Positions 21,269 through 32,364 of a stretch of DNA of 64,000 nucleotides are shown piece by piece. The stretch comes from an uncultured Bacteroidota bacterium (lineage in GTDB: Bacteria; Bacteroidota; Bacteroidia; Flavobacteriales; Flavobacteriaceae). Both the position numbers and the translations under genes were made by a program. The stretch's first letter is position 1. Every line of letters starts with the position of its first letter. The stretch lies in assembly GCA_902561795.1 (NCBI GenBank), contig CACERG010000001.1:124001-188000 (forward strand), given 5' to 3'. The notes under the pieces are model-generated. The model worked only from the letters and a program-made list of their open reading frames with translations. It was not told the DNA's origin and did no database searches.

Positions 21269-21361
21269 GTAAATTCACTTCAAAGCAAAGATAAAATATT
21301 CAATGTCTGAATCATATTAACAGAATTAACAATATTTATTATCTAGTAAATTTTTTATTTT

Positions 21362-21385
21362 TATATATATGTATATATATATATA
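21362..21385. repeat. TA dinucleotide tract
   Basis: TATATATATGTATATATATATATA inside the ~500 bp noncoding gap. Confidence 0.9.
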
Positions 21386-21775
21386 GTGTTAATATCATGA
21401 AAAAAAAAGGCTTATGTCTTTTGTAGTTTGCCAAAGACTAAAATATTAAATTTTTTTAACTGCTTGTAAACGGCATTAAAAGTTAATTATTAATTGTTTA
21501 GCGATTTACTAACTGACTGTTAATAAAATAAAATTGTTATAAAAAAGAAAGTACATATCAATTCTAATTGTTAAAAATCTTCTTTTTGTAGTTACAATTT
21601 TTATGATAAAAAATGATAAAGGATATTATAAATGTTATTTTTTTGTAAACGCACACTAGAAACAACAAATCAAAAAAAAAAAATAACTTTTTGTCAACAA
21701 AAAATTAATAAAGATGTGAACCAAAGACAAAGCTAAATTATCATTCTCTTTATTTTTATAAAAAATATTTTTAAT

Positions 21776-22207
21776 ATGAGATTAAGTATAGGGAATGATC
21801 ATGCAGGAACGGAATATAAAAAAGAAATCATAGACTTCTTAAAATTAAGGGGGCACGATATTCAAAACCATGGGACAGACACAACAGAAAGTGTAGATTA
21901 TCCAGATTTTATTCATCCAGTAGCAAACGATGTTGCTAGTAAAAAATCAGATCTCGGGATTATTGTATGTGGAAGTGGAAATGGTGCGGCAATGACCGCA
22001 AATAAACACCAAAATATAAGAGCTGCTCTTTGCTGGAATAAAGAATTAGCAAAGTTAGCAAGACAACACAATAACGCAAATATTTTAAGCTTACCAGCAA
22101 GATTTATATCTATCAAAGAGACAAAGGAAATCGTAGACCAGTTCATAAAAGAAAAATTCGAAGAGGGAAGGCATAAAAGAAGAGTAGATAAAATTCCATG
22201 TCCCTAA
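21776..22207 (+). CDS. rpiB: Ribose-5-phosphate isomerase B
   Basis: IGNDHAGTEYKKEI, GIIVCGSGNGAAMTANKH, HNNANILSLPARF. Confidence 0.95.
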   Translation: MRLSIGNDHAGTEYKKEIIDFLKLRGHDIQNHGTDTTESVDYPDFIHPVANDVASKKSDLGIIVCGSGNGAAMTANKHQNIRAALCWNKELAKLARQHNNANILSLPARFISIKETKEIVDQFIKEKFEEGRHKRRVDKIPCP

Positions 22208-22662
22208 AACATAAAATCTTTTACAAAAAATTTGATAGTTTATCACGAAAAGAGATACACGATCTTTTTTTGTTGAGATCAGAGGTTTTTGTTGTTGAAC
22301 AAAACTGTGTTTATCAAGATATTGACGGAAGAGATGAAAAAGGAGAGCATGCGTTAGTAAAAAAAAACAATAAGATTATTGCATATGCACGTGTTCTAGA
22401 GGACAGAGTTTCTAACAATATATCAATAGGCAGAATAGTTGTGTCGAAAAAAGAAAGAGGAAATTCTTTAGGGAGCGATCTACTAGACTTTATACTTAAA
22501 AAAATACATGAAGAAAAACCTAAGAGGACAATAAAAATATCGGCGCAAGCGCATTTAGAAAAATTTTACACAGACCATGGCTTTAAAAGAACAAGCAATA
22601 CTTATATGGAAGACGGAATACCCCACATTTCAATGACACACGTTAGAGTAGTGCGAAACTAA
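22198..22662 (+). CDS. GNAT family N-acetyltransferase, ElaA-like
   Basis: LFLLRSEVFVVEQNCVYQDIDGRDEKGEHAL, IGRIVVSKKERGNSLG. Confidence 0.85.
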   Translation: MSLKHKIFYKKFDSLSRKEIHDLFLLRSEVFVVEQNCVYQDIDGRDEKGEHALVKKNNKIIAYARVLEDRVSNNISIGRIVVSKKERGNSLGSDLLDFILKKIHEEKPKRTIKISAQAHLEKFYTDHGFKRTSNTYMEDGIPHISMTHVRVVRN

Positions 22663-22997
22663 ACTTTGATTATCAGTGAATAAACTTCCTTAATAAGCAA
22701 AGAAAGATCCGGAAGTTTTAAACCTTTATACAAGAAAAGACAATGTCCGCTAAAAGAGATATCATTTTCATTCTTTTTGATAGCTTCCCTTAAAAGCCTC
22801 TTAATTTTGTTTCTATCCACCGCACGTTTGAAGAGTTTCTTTGAAACAGTAACAGCAACCTCTAAATGCTCAATTTTGTCGTTTTTAATAAGCCGAAGAA
22901 TTAAAAAATCAGTTTTAATGACAGTTGAAGCATTAAAAACTGCGCGAAGTTTTATCTTCCCTTTTAACCGTTTAATTTTTTTGCTCTGCAGGACCAT
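22659..22997 (-). CDS. rnpA: Ribonuclease P protein component
   Basis: VAVTVSKKLFKRAVDRNKIKRLLREA, the RNR motif of RnpA. Confidence 0.93.
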   Translation of the reverse strand: MVLQSKKIKRLKGKIKLRAVFNASTVIKTDFLILRLIKNDKIEHLEVAVTVSKKLFKRAVDRNKIKRLLREAIKKNENDISFSGHCLFLYKGLKLPDLSLLIKEVYSLIIKV

Positions 22998-24807
22998 AGT
23001 AATTATTGTTCTTATCTATGTCAGCCATTAAATTACTAGGATCTATAATTATTGCCTTTATTTGATCTTTAGGAATGTTAATTTTCAAATTGTAATTCAG
23101 GCTAGACCAGGCCCAGTCTTTTTGAACGATCCAGCCAATATCATATGGATTTTGTTTTTCCCCTCGCATCAAAGAGATGGGTATGTAATGTAGTTTGCTT
23201 TCACCCTTTTTAGACATAACCAATATTTCAAGAGGCATAGGCATCAACTCTTTCCGCTTAATCTTTATAAGTGTTGAGGCTCCGCTTTCAACCACTTCCT
23301 CAAGGGCATAATCGATTTTATTAGTTGTTTGAGTCCAGTCGGTCAAATACCATTGAAGTTGTATACCCGAAACACGTTCAGCAATTCTTCTAAAATCATT
23401 CGGTTGGGGATGCTTAAATTTCCATTCCCTGTAATATTCTTGGAGAGTTTTGATTAAATTGTCAAAACCAATAATGTAGCCAAGCTGACTCAAAAAGACA
23501 GCCCCTTTGCTGTAGGCAGTGCTTTCATATGCATAATTATGATAGTATCGGTTTGCATTCGTGCTTTGTGGCATTTCTCCACCAGACAATGCAAGTCGGT
23601 AATAACCATAATAAGAGTTTTGCAAGGGAAACTCTTTGTTTTCTTCCAGAATTTCGTTAGTAGCAAGCGTGGAGATAAAGGTTGTGAAACCTTCATCCAT
23701 CCACTCATGTTTTGTTTCATTTGTTGCCAGAACATGTTGAAACCATGAATGCGCTAGCTCATGTGCCGTTACTCCAAATAAGGACCCATATTTTCTTCCT
23801 CCAGTAATTAAAGTAAGCATCGCATATTCCATTCCCCCATCACCACCCTGCACAACAGAATATTGTTTATAAGGATAGGGACCAATATTTTTATTAAAAT
23901 ACCGCATCATTTTAGCGGTATCCGGCTGTAATTTTTTCCAATTAGAAATTATATCAGAATCATTTTTATAAAAAAAGTGTAATGTAACACCGTTAGGTCC
24001 AGGATAAGTATCATGAATGTAATCCTTATCCGCTGCCCAGGTAAAATCATGCACCATAGGAGCAACAAAATGCCATGTTATTTTCCCCTTTTTCGTTTTA
24101 GGTTTTTTTCTTTCATGGTACCCCATACCTATTTCAGAGGCATTTTCTAAGTATCCGCTACCCGCGACCATATATTCTTTCTCGAGAGAAATTTTAACAT
24201 CAAAATTTCCCCACACACCGTGAAATTCTCTACCAATATAAGGGTCGGCGTTCCATCCGTCTACATCATATTCAGCCATTTTCGGGTACCATTGTGCCAT
24301 AGAGAATTCCACTCCTTCAGAAGAGTTTTTTCCAGCTCGCCGAATAACATCTGGAACGTGCCCTTCAAAGGAAAGATTAAAAGTCGAAGAACCACCGGGA
24401 GGAATTGGAGTGTTTAGCGGCACCTCAAGAATTGTCTCAGAAGCGACGGTTTCTAAGCGCATGCCATCTTGAGTTAAATCAGAAACTTTCAAATAACCTT
24501 GCTGATCTTTGCTTAGACTGTCTAAAGATACTTTAAAACGCCTGTTTCTGTCAGGAGAATTTTTCTGTTGCACCGCCATTTCGCTACCGGGCTGAAAAGC
24601 ATTAAAGTACAGATGAAAAAACACTTTCTTAAGTGTTTCAGATGAGTTGTTTTTATATTCAACAGTTTGTGTCCCAGAATAAATAGCTGTTTCTGGATTA
24701 AGATCAACCTCTATTTTGTAGTTAACAAATTGTTGCCAGTATTGAGCACCAATCTTAGTACTTATTAGAAGAAACACGAAAAACAGACAAAACCGATAAC
24801 TATTCAT
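22972..24807 (-). CDS. M1 family metallopeptidase
   Basis: Signal peptide; HELAHSWFQHVLATNETKHEWMDEGFTTF (HEXXH-x18-E) and GGMEYAML. Confidence 0.93.
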   Translation of the reverse strand: MNSYRFCLFFVFLLISTKIGAQYWQQFVNYKIEVDLNPETAIYSGTQTVEYKNNSSETLKKVFFHLYFNAFQPGSEMAVQQKNSPDRNRRFKVSLDSLSKDQQGYLKVSDLTQDGMRLETVASETILEVPLNTPIPPGGSSTFNLSFEGHVPDVIRRAGKNSSEGVEFSMAQWYPKMAEYDVDGWNADPYIGREFHGVWGNFDVKISLEKEYMVAGSGYLENASEIGMGYHERKKPKTKKGKITWHFVAPMVHDFTWAADKDYIHDTYPGPNGVTLHFFYKNDSDIISNWKKLQPDTAKMMRYFNKNIGPYPYKQYSVVQGGDGGMEYAMLTLITGGRKYGSLFGVTAHELAHSWFQHVLATNETKHEWMDEGFTTFISTLATNEILEENKEFPLQNSYYGYYRLALSGGEMPQSTNANRYYHNYAYESTAYSKGAVFLSQLGYIIGFDNLIKTLQEYYREWKFKHPQPNDFRRIAERVSGIQLQWYLTDWTQTTNKIDYALEEVVESGASTLIKIKRKELMPMPLEILVMSKKGESKLHYIPISLMRGEKQNPYDIGWIVQKDWAWSSLNYNLKINIPKDQIKAIIIDPSNLMADIDKNNNYYGPAEQKN

Positions 24808-24817
24808 TTTTTTAAAA

Positions 24818-25678
24818 TTAATCGCTAAAATAAGAATCGAATTTATATTGTTCCCTCATACGAATGCCTTTTTCTGTTTTTTGAAGGGAAATTAACTCGT
24901 TATGAGGATCATGTTCAAATAACAATAGAGAATTATTCATAAGAGCATCATTTAAAAAAAACTCCTTTTCTTTTAAAGTTAATAGCGGGCGAGTGTCATA
25001 TGCCATAATATATGGAATAGGGAGGTGCCCAACGGTTGGTATTAAATCAGCAACATAAACAATCTGCCTTCCTTTATATTTTATTATGGGTAGCATTTGT
25101 TTTTCAGTGTGGCCATTTACCAAAAGTATTTTGAAAGGAAAAGGGGTTTTTGATAAGACTGGGCCGTCCCCTTCGATTAATTTAAGACAACCATTTTCGG
25201 ACAACGGTAAAATATTTTCTTTTAGAAAAGAGGCTTTTTCTCTTGAATTAGGATTAGTTGCCCATTTCCACTGAGCTTCATGTACCCAGTATGTGGCATT
25301 TTTAAAAGCAGGTATAAGCATACCCGATTTAGATTCGCGAATAACAGCACCGCCACAATGATCAAAATGAAGGTGTGTTAGAAAGACGTCAGTTATTTCG
25401 TCTTTGGAAAAACCAATTTTATTGAATGAATTTTCGAGAGAGTGTTTTCCCCATAATTTGTAATGCCCAAAAAACTTTGAACCCTGTTTATTTCCAAAAC
25501 CAGTATCAACTAAAATTAATCTATTTTCATTTTCAATCAAAAGGCATCGACACGACATTTCAATTAAATTATCTTCATCCGCAGGGTTTGATTTCTGCCA
25601 TAATTTTTTTGGCACTACACCGAACATCGCCCCACCATCGAGCTTAAAATTTCCTGCTTCAATTGTATAAATCTTCAC
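24818..25678 (-). CDS. MBL fold metallo-hydrolase
   Basis: LTHLHFDHCGG, VNGHTEKQMLPI, VADLIPT. Confidence 0.9.
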   Translation of the reverse strand: MKIYTIEAGNFKLDGGAMFGVVPKKLWQKSNPADEDNLIEMSCRCLLIENENRLILVDTGFGNKQGSKFFGHYKLWGKHSLENSFNKIGFSKDEITDVFLTHLHFDHCGGAVIRESKSGMLIPAFKNATYWVHEAQWKWATNPNSREKASFLKENILPLSENGCLKLIEGDGPVLSKTPFPFKILLVNGHTEKQMLPIIKYKGRQIVYVADLIPTVGHLPIPYIMAYDTRPLLTLKEKEFFLNDALMNNSLLLFEHDPHNELISLQKTEKGIRMREQYKFDSYFSD

Positions 25679-25703
25679 TGGGTTGATATTATAATTTTCT
25701 TTT

Positions 25704-27914
25704 TTAATGCAATAATTTGACTAATTCTTTACTATAATCAATTAATGCAATTGTTTCATCTGTTCTAGCTAATTTAATCTTATCGAATATTATTATACCC
25801 TCACCGTTACTTTCCAGATGATAAATTTGCTTATTCTCAAAAAAACTTATGAGACCTTCAGTAAAAAACGACCGTATTTTTGCTTCATCGTTACCAGTCA
25901 CAAGAAATTTTTTTGAGAAACCAGGATACATTTCAAAGTCTATGTCTTTATGTCCTGTAAACGCAATAACTCTATCAAAGATTTTTTCAATAATCCCTTC
26001 TTTTTCCATCGCAAAAACAGGGATGTTTTTGTTAATTTTCAAAAACATTACCGTAGTGTTAAATGTCTCAGACGAAAAAGCTGCACCATCATTAAATGTA
26101 ACATCAGAAATTTCCCATTCGACACTAAATTCACTAAAAAAACCACGGAGGCAATTGGTTTTGCGTTCAATTGGCCTAATTTCAAAAAAGTGAAATTTTT
26201 TCAAGTAAGAGGTATTCCAATTCACTTTAGTGTTGTATTCATAATCGTTTTCATTTGCCAAATCCTGTAATCTTTTTTGTCTAGGAGATAATTTCTCAAT
26301 ATTGTTCTTAAGAGAAATTTTTAAAGCTCTATTATATGGGGAGGTTGACACATGAGAATCTAAACCTGAAATGACAACTTTACCGCCAGTTTCCTTTTGA
26401 GCTTTTAAAAAATCAACCAAAAAATCCATGTATGTCATACCCACAAGCCTTGTTTGGGACAAATCTATTTTAACATCAGCCCCCGAAGGAATTCTGGAAA
26501 TAAGATTATTTATACCGAAAACACTTAAAAAATTTGCAATCCCTTTAATTTTTAGATAATAATCATTTTCTGAGTTAGAAACCAGATTTGAGCCTGAGTG
26601 GAAGACCAATTTAAAAAATCGAGGTATTGAAACTCTTGCAAGTAACATATGGCTTACCAAAACCAAAAGCAAACCACCAAGCAGGCCAATTAAAAGATTT
26701 GAGTAAAGAGTCAAAATCATTGTCGCTAAAAAAAAGATCAATTGTTCAGATCCTTTGGAATAAACTTGTTTAATCACAGTTGGTGATGCTAATTTAAAAC
26801 CAGTGTAAACAAGTAATATTGCAAAAGCACAAAGTGGTACTTGACGCATAACAGGACTTAAAACAACTATAAATAGAAATAAAAATATTCCTTGATATAA
26901 ATTAGACCATTTAGTTTTGGCTCCATTGTGTATGTTAACAGTGCTCCTTATTATAACAGCTATTATGGGTAAACCACCAATCATTCCTGCTGCTATCGTG
27001 CTTATACCGATACCGGTTAGTTCTTTATTTAGATCTGTCTTTCTTTTGTAAGGATCAAGTTTATCTACAGCTTTTGCAATCGCCAATGATTCAATACTTG
27101 TAATCATTAGTATAGAAAGTACAGTTGTCCAAAATTCGATAGTATTGATTTTGTTAAAATTCGGGTGAATAATTGATCCGGAGATTTTGTCGGGGATTTC
27201 TAACAATAGTTTAGGTCCTAATTCATAATTGGTTCCCAAAAAAGAAAGTATATGATTGTCAAAAAAATTAAATCCGTACACAAAAGGAATTGAAAGTGCA
27301 ACCACCCACATAGGAGCAGGTAATATTTGAAAAAAACGAAAATTTAATTTAGAATGAAAAATTAACAAAACTAAACCAGTTAGTGAAATAATCACAACAA
27401 ACGGATTTGCTTGGGGCAATTTAACGACAGCATCTATTAGATTTTGAATAATACTGGGGCTATCAGATTGAGTGTCTAAAGCAACATGAATTTGCTTTGA
27501 AAAGATTATAATACCTATTGCTGCCAAAATTCCGTTTATCACAGAAGGGTGAAAGATTTCAGCAAGTCTCCCTAACTTTAATATCCCTAAAATAGTTTGA
27601 ATAGCACCAGAAACAACAATTGCTGCCAATATATAATTAAAGGCTTGCCCAGAGCCATCATCCAATAATGTAATCCCAAGCAATATTACTGCAATAACAC
27701 CTTTAGCAGGACCGTTGATAGATATGTGACCTCCTCTGTAAAGAGTTGTTATTACTCCGCCTACAATAGCTGAAATGATGCCGGACATAGCTGGAGCACC
27801 AGCGGCTAACGCTATACCCAGCGAAAGCGGCAAAGCAATCAAAGAAACACTTACGGCAGCAATCATGTCATTTTTCCAATGATCTACCATATCTCTCAAA
27901 TCTTTCCTAAACAT
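25704..27914 (-). CDS. SulP family inorganic anion transporter with STAS and extra C-terminal domain
   Basis: SVSLIALPLSLGIALAAGAPAMSGIISAIVGG...; STAS region VKIDLSQTRLVGMTYMDFLVDFL; ~190 aa beyond STAS. Confidence 0.88.
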   Translation of the reverse strand: MFRKDLRDMVDHWKNDMIAAVSVSLIALPLSLGIALAAGAPAMSGIISAIVGGVITTLYRGGHISINGPAKGVIAVILLGITLLDDGSGQAFNYILAAIVVSGAIQTILGILKLGRLAEIFHPSVINGILAAIGIIIFSKQIHVALDTQSDSPSIIQNLIDAVVKLPQANPFVVIISLTGLVLLIFHSKLNFRFFQILPAPMWVVALSIPFVYGFNFFDNHILSFLGTNYELGPKLLLEIPDKISGSIIHPNFNKINTIEFWTTVLSILMITSIESLAIAKAVDKLDPYKRKTDLNKELTGIGISTIAAGMIGGLPIIAVIIRSTVNIHNGAKTKWSNLYQGIFLFLFIVVLSPVMRQVPLCAFAILLVYTGFKLASPTVIKQVYSKGSEQLIFFLATMILTLYSNLLIGLLGGLLLVLVSHMLLARVSIPRFFKLVFHSGSNLVSNSENDYYLKIKGIANFLSVFGINNLISRIPSGADVKIDLSQTRLVGMTYMDFLVDFLKAQKETGGKVVISGLDSHVSTSPYNRALKISLKNNIEKLSPRQKRLQDLANENDYEYNTKVNWNTSYLKKFHFFEIRPIERKTNCLRGFFSEFSVEWEISDVTFNDGAAFSSETFNTTVMFLKINKNIPVFAMEKEGIIEKIFDRVIAFTGHKDIDFEMYPGFSKKFLVTGNDEAKIRSFFTEGLISFFENKQIYHLESNGEGIIIFDKIKLARTDETIALIDYSKELVKLLH

Positions 27915-28195
27915 AAAAACAGTAAATATTTATATTTTAAATTATTTTTTAGATTAATAATTATTTGCAGAACACTTAATAAATTAAATGATTATACGCC
28001 ACATACCTTGTCAGTAAAAATTTAATAATAAAAAAACCTTGTTAAATAACAATATAATAAAACATACCCCTTTATTAATATAAAAATTCATCTTATTAGC
28101 TTTTGCTACATAAATTAATATGATTTTTATGAAAGATTGAATAATTTATTTTTAAGAAAATCTGGCAGAAAGTAGAAAAATAGTTTGAAAATTAT

Positions 28196-29992
28196 CTAGT
28201 CATTTAATTTAAGAACAGCCATAAAAGCTTGTTGAGGGATTTCTACACTTCCAACTTGACGCATTTTCTTTTTTCCCTTTTTTTGCTTTTCGAGTAACTT
28301 TCTCTTTCTCGTGATATCACCTCCGTAACATTTTGCTGTAACGTCCTTTCTAAGAGCTTTTATTGTTTCTCTGGAAATAATTTTTGCACCAATAGCTGCT
28401 TGGATTGGAATATCAAATTGCTGACGCGGAATAAGCTCACGTAACTTTTCACACATTTTTTTTCCAATATTAAAAGCATTATCAGAATGTACTAATGCAG
28501 ATAAAGCATCAACAGGATTAGAGTTTAATAAAATATCAACTTTAACTAATTTTGATTCTCTCATTTCAATTGGAGAATAATCAAATGATGCATAGCCTTT
28601 GGAAACGGTTTTAAGGCGATCATAAAAATCAAAAACAATTTCAGCCAACGGCAGATCAAATGTCAGCTCAACTCTTTCTGTAGTTAAATAAGTTTGATTT
28701 TTAATTTGACCTCTTTTTTCAATACATAAAGACATAACGCTACCCACAAATTCAGCTTTAGTAATAATTGAAGCTTTTATAAAAGGCTCTTTAACCTTTT
28801 CGATTATAGATGGATCTGGGAGATCTGAAGGATTATTTACCCACAAAATACTATCTGGATTTTTCTTAGTGAAAGCGCAGTAAGATACATTAGGAACAGT
28901 TGTTATTACAGCCATATTAAACTCTCGCTCTAAGCGTTCTTGAATTATTTCAAGATGTAACATTCCAAGAAAACCGCAGCGAAAACCAAATCCCAGTGCA
29001 GCCGAGCTTTCAGGCGAAAATACAAGCGAAGCGTCATTAAGCTGTAGTTTTTCCATCGAACTTCTTAGTTCCTCAAAATCTTCAGTATCAACAGGATAAA
29101 TACCTGCAAAAACCATAGGTTTGACCTCTTCGAACCCATCTATTGCTGTTTTTGTAGATTCTATAGCATCAGTAATTGTATCACCAACTTTGACTTCTTT
29201 TGCTTGTTTAATCCCTGTAATCAAATAACCAACATCACCTGCAAGTATTTTTCCTTTAGGCTCTTTATCGAGTTTGAGAGTCCCTATTTCGTCAGCAAAA
29301 TAATCTTTTTGTGTAGCCATGAATTTTATCTTCTGCCCTTTTGTAATAGAACCATTGATTACACGGAAATATGTTTCCACCCCTCTAAATGGATTATAAA
29401 CTGAGTCAAAAATAAGGGCCTGTAAAGGTTCCTCTAAATTACCTTTTGGACTTGGGATTTTATCAATTATAGCAGATAATATTTCTTCAATCCCGACACC
29501 TGTCTTAGCAGAAGCAGGAATCACATCACCAGCATTACAGCCTATTAGTTTAACAATATCATCCGTAACTTCATCAGCATTAGCAGATGGTAAATCAATC
29601 TTATTTAATACAGGGATAATTTCTAGGTCATTTTCTAGCGCTAAATAAAGATTCGAAATGGTTTGGGCTTGAATGTTCTGAGCTGCATCTACCACCAATA
29701 AAGCACCTTCACATGCTGCTATTGATCGTGAAACTTCATATGAAAAATCAACATGTCCAGGAGTGTCAATTAGATTAAGTGTATAATTTTCTCCAAGATG
29801 CATGTATTCCATTTGTATTGCATGAGATTTAATGGTAATGCCCCTTTCACGTTCAAGATCCATGTTATCTAAAAGCTGATCCTGTTTTTCACGCTCGGTT
29901 ACAGATCCTGTAAAGTCTAATAGACGGTCAGCAAGTGTGCTTTTTCCATGATCAATATGTGCAATAATGCAAAAATTTCTAATATTTTTCAT
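28196..29992 (-). CDS. lepA: Elongation factor 4 (LepA)
   Basis: [36 protein letters not shown]-terminal [20 protein letters not shown]. Confidence 0.97.
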   Translation of the reverse strand: MKNIRNFCIIAHIDHGKSTLADRLLDFTGSVTEREKQDQLLDNMDLERERGITIKSHAIQMEYMHLGENYTLNLIDTPGHVDFSYEVSRSIAACEGALLVVDAAQNIQAQTISNLYLALENDLEIIPVLNKIDLPSANADEVTDDIVKLIGCNAGDVIPASAKTGVGIEEILSAIIDKIPSPKGNLEEPLQALIFDSVYNPFRGVETYFRVINGSITKGQKIKFMATQKDYFADEIGTLKLDKEPKGKILAGDVGYLITGIKQAKEVKVGDTITDAIESTKTAIDGFEEVKPMVFAGIYPVDTEDFEELRSSMEKLQLNDASLVFSPESSAALGFGFRCGFLGMLHLEIIQERLEREFNMAVITTVPNVSYCAFTKKNPDSILWVNNPSDLPDPSIIEKVKEPFIKASIITKAEFVGSVMSLCIEKRGQIKNQTYLTTERVELTFDLPLAEIVFDFYDRLKTVSKGYASFDYSPIEMRESKLVKVDILLNSNPVDALSALVHSDNAFNIGKKMCEKLRELIPRQQFDIPIQAAIGAKIISRETIKALRKDVTAKCYGGDITRKRKLLEKQKKGKKKMRQVGSVEIPQQAFMAVLKLND

Positions 29993-30155
29993 GTAACTCC
30001 TTCATTCATAGCGGACAAATATACGAGTTTGAAATCTGTAAGACTTGGTTTTAGTAAACTTTTAGACTGTGTAAAGAGGGTCATAATTATTTCTAAATAT
30101 ATCTTCCTACAATATTTGAGTATTGTTTTCACTATTTTTGAGAAAATTTTAAAGC

Positions 30156-31148
30156 TTGGTAAAAATTGGAAATATTGATTTAGGATCATTCCCCTTGCTT
30201 CTTGCACCAATGGAGGATGTAAGCGACCCACCATTTCGAGCACTTTGCAAAGAAAACGGTGCTGACATGGTTTATACTGAATTTATATCTAGTGAAGGTC
30301 TTATCAGAAACGCAGCAAAAAGTATTCAAAAACTAGATATTTATGAAAAAGAGAGGCCAGTCGGGATACAAATCTTTGGAGCTAATCTAGATTCCATGAT
30401 GAAATCAGTCGAAATAGTAGAAAAGACTAAACCGGATATTATTGACATTAATTTTGGATGCCCAGTGAAAAAAGTTGTTTGTAAAGGAGCAGGTGCAGGA
30501 ATTTTAAAAGATATTCCAAAAATGGTTAAACTGACAGAACATATTGTAAAACATACTAAGATTCCGGTCACAATAAAAACAAGGTTAGGATGGGACCATA
30601 ATTCAATAAAAATTCTAGAAGTCGCAGAACGCCTTCAAGATGTAGGTTGTGCTGCAATATCGATTCATGGGAGAACAAGGGCACAGATGTATAAAGGTGA
30701 TGCGGATTGGACCTATATTTCACAAGTTAAAAATAATCAAAGAATGTATATTCCTGTCTTTGGCAATGGAGATGTTAATACTCCAGAGCGCGCAATTGAA
30801 ATGCGAGACAGATATGGACTTGACGGTGCTATGATTGGTAGAGCATCAATTGGAAACCCATGGTTTTTTAATCATGTTAAACATTTTATAAATACAAAAA
30901 AACACCTTCCACCACCCACATTAACCCAACGTGTAAAAACCGCCAGGAGACATTTAGAAATGTCGATTAAATGGAAGGGTCCTATTTTGGGTGTATTAGA
31001 GACAAGACGACATTATGCAAATTATTTCAAAGGCTACCCTAATTTCAAGCCATATCGAAAACAAATGGTTACTTTAAATTGCCCTAAAGCAATTTATGCC
31101 TTATTTGATGAAGTTTTAGAAAAATATTCTCTTCAAAAGGCTATTTAA
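30156..31148 (+). CDS. dusB: tRNA-dihydrouridine synthase
   Basis: LLAPMEDVSDPPFRALC, DINFGCPVKKVVCKGAGAG, IHGRTRAQMYKG. Confidence 0.93.
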   Translation: MVKIGNIDLGSFPLLLAPMEDVSDPPFRALCKENGADMVYTEFISSEGLIRNAAKSIQKLDIYEKERPVGIQIFGANLDSMMKSVEIVEKTKPDIIDINFGCPVKKVVCKGAGAGILKDIPKMVKLTEHIVKHTKIPVTIKTRLGWDHNSIKILEVAERLQDVGCAAISIHGRTRAQMYKGDADWTYISQVKNNQRMYIPVFGNGDVNTPERAIEMRDRYGLDGAMIGRASIGNPWFFNHVKHFINTKKHLPPPTLTQRVKTARRHLEMSIKWKGPILGVLETRRHYANYFKGYPNFKPYRKQMVTLNCPKAIYALFDEVLEKYSLQKAI

Positions 31149-31149
31149 T

Positions 31150-32340
31150 TTATTTTTTAGAAAGACCTTTTAAGGCCCAAGCTGTACTTATAGCGCCTAA
31201 AAACACAAGAGTTGCTACTACAATTAGTACATTTTTTAATTCAAAAATGACAGGATATTCAATATTCGTTCCTGGGACTAATATAAAGGGATAGTAAGAT
31301 TGAAATAATATGAGTGAAGTGCCAATAATTAAACCAATAGTTCCTCCAACACCACAAATAAGCATTCCAATGATCATAAATATATTATGAATTCCCTTTT
31401 GTGTTGCGCCTAAAGCATATAAAATTTTAATCTGTCTTTGTTTGTCCAAAATCATCATAGTAAGTGAGCCAATAACATTAAATAAGCCAATTATCATTAC
31501 AAGTGAAAATATCAAGTACACACCAAGATTTTCAGTGTTAAGCATTCGGTATAAAGCTTTATTTTGTTCTGCTCTTGAAATTAAATTAAAAGGCTTATCA
31601 AGATTTGATTTAATATGCTTCTCTAATACTTTCTTTTTGGTTCCAGGAACAACCTTTAAGACAATAGATGAATATTCACAGTATTCAAGATTAAAAAGAT
31701 TTTGTCCAAACTTAAGATTGGAAAACATATACTTTTTGTCTAGATCTTCATTTATCTGATAAAGACCTGAAACAATCGTTGGAAAAGTTTTAAAGAAGTT
31801 TTGATTTAATTGCCCTTTTAGGCCTGTTCTTGGAACGGTGATATTTAAAAAATTATTGTAATCGTAAATACCTAAGGATAAAGAGCCAGCAATTCCAAAA
31901 CCAACAACCGCTTCAGGCCCTTTAAAAGAGAGCCAATCTCCTAGAGAAACTAGACTATCAATATTTAATACCGAAGTATACTTTTCAGAGACTGCTTTTA
32001 GAATAGCTATTTGACTTTTATTTTTAAACGATAAATAAACTTTTCTTTCAATTTCTGGAGCAACAGCTATTATTTCAGGAATTGATTCTAATTTGAGAAA
32101 GGTTTCTTCAGGTATATTAAAATAAGAACCTTTTTCAGGGAGTATTTCAAAATCAGGATCAAAAATATTAGAAAAGGAAAGTCCAAATTCCTTTAGCCCT
32201 GAAAAGGCACTCAATACAACAAAAAGCGAGGTTGTAGTTACGACAACCATAATTAAAGCAAATGTGTTTATTCTATTAACAACAGTCTGTTTACTTTTTG
32301 AGAAAAAGTAACGCCATGCTATTTTAAATTCATAAGCCAT
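31150..32340 (-). CDS. ABC transporter permease, LolC/FtsX-like
   Basis: N-term FKIAWRYFFSKSKQTVVNRIN and C-terminal FtsX-type TM block. Confidence 0.88.
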   Translation of the reverse strand: MAYEFKIAWRYFFSKSKQTVVNRINTFALIMVVVTTTSLFVVLSAFSGLKEFGLSFSNIFDPDFEILPEKGSYFNIPEETFLKLESIPEIIAVAPEIERKVYLSFKNKSQIAILKAVSEKYTSVLNIDSLVSLGDWLSFKGPEAVVGFGIAGSLSLGIYDYNNFLNITVPRTGLKGQLNQNFFKTFPTIVSGLYQINEDLDKKYMFSNLKFGQNLFNLEYCEYSSIVLKVVPGTKKKVLEKHIKSNLDKPFNLISRAEQNKALYRMLNTENLGVYLIFSLVMIIGLFNVIGSLTMMILDKQRQIKILYALGATQKGIHNIFMIIGMLICGVGGTIGLIIGTSLILFQSYYPFILVPGTNIEYPVIFELKNVLIVVATLVFLGAISTAWALKGLSKK

Positions 32341-32364
32341 AAATGTTTACTTTAATTTTCCACC

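Noticed and set aside
22387-22396. CACGTG core in the GNAT gene considered as a third parS
   Set aside because: Flanks (TATG-CACGTG-TTCT) do not match TGTTNCACGTGAAACA.
25849-26270. Overlapping 114- and 106-aa ORFs antisense to sulP
   Set aside because: Antisense to a well-supported transporter, low-complexity, no recognisable motif.
29948-30243. Small ORFs on both strands between lepA and dusB
   Set aside because: Overlap the lepA start and dusB start; no family resemblance, likely promoter region.
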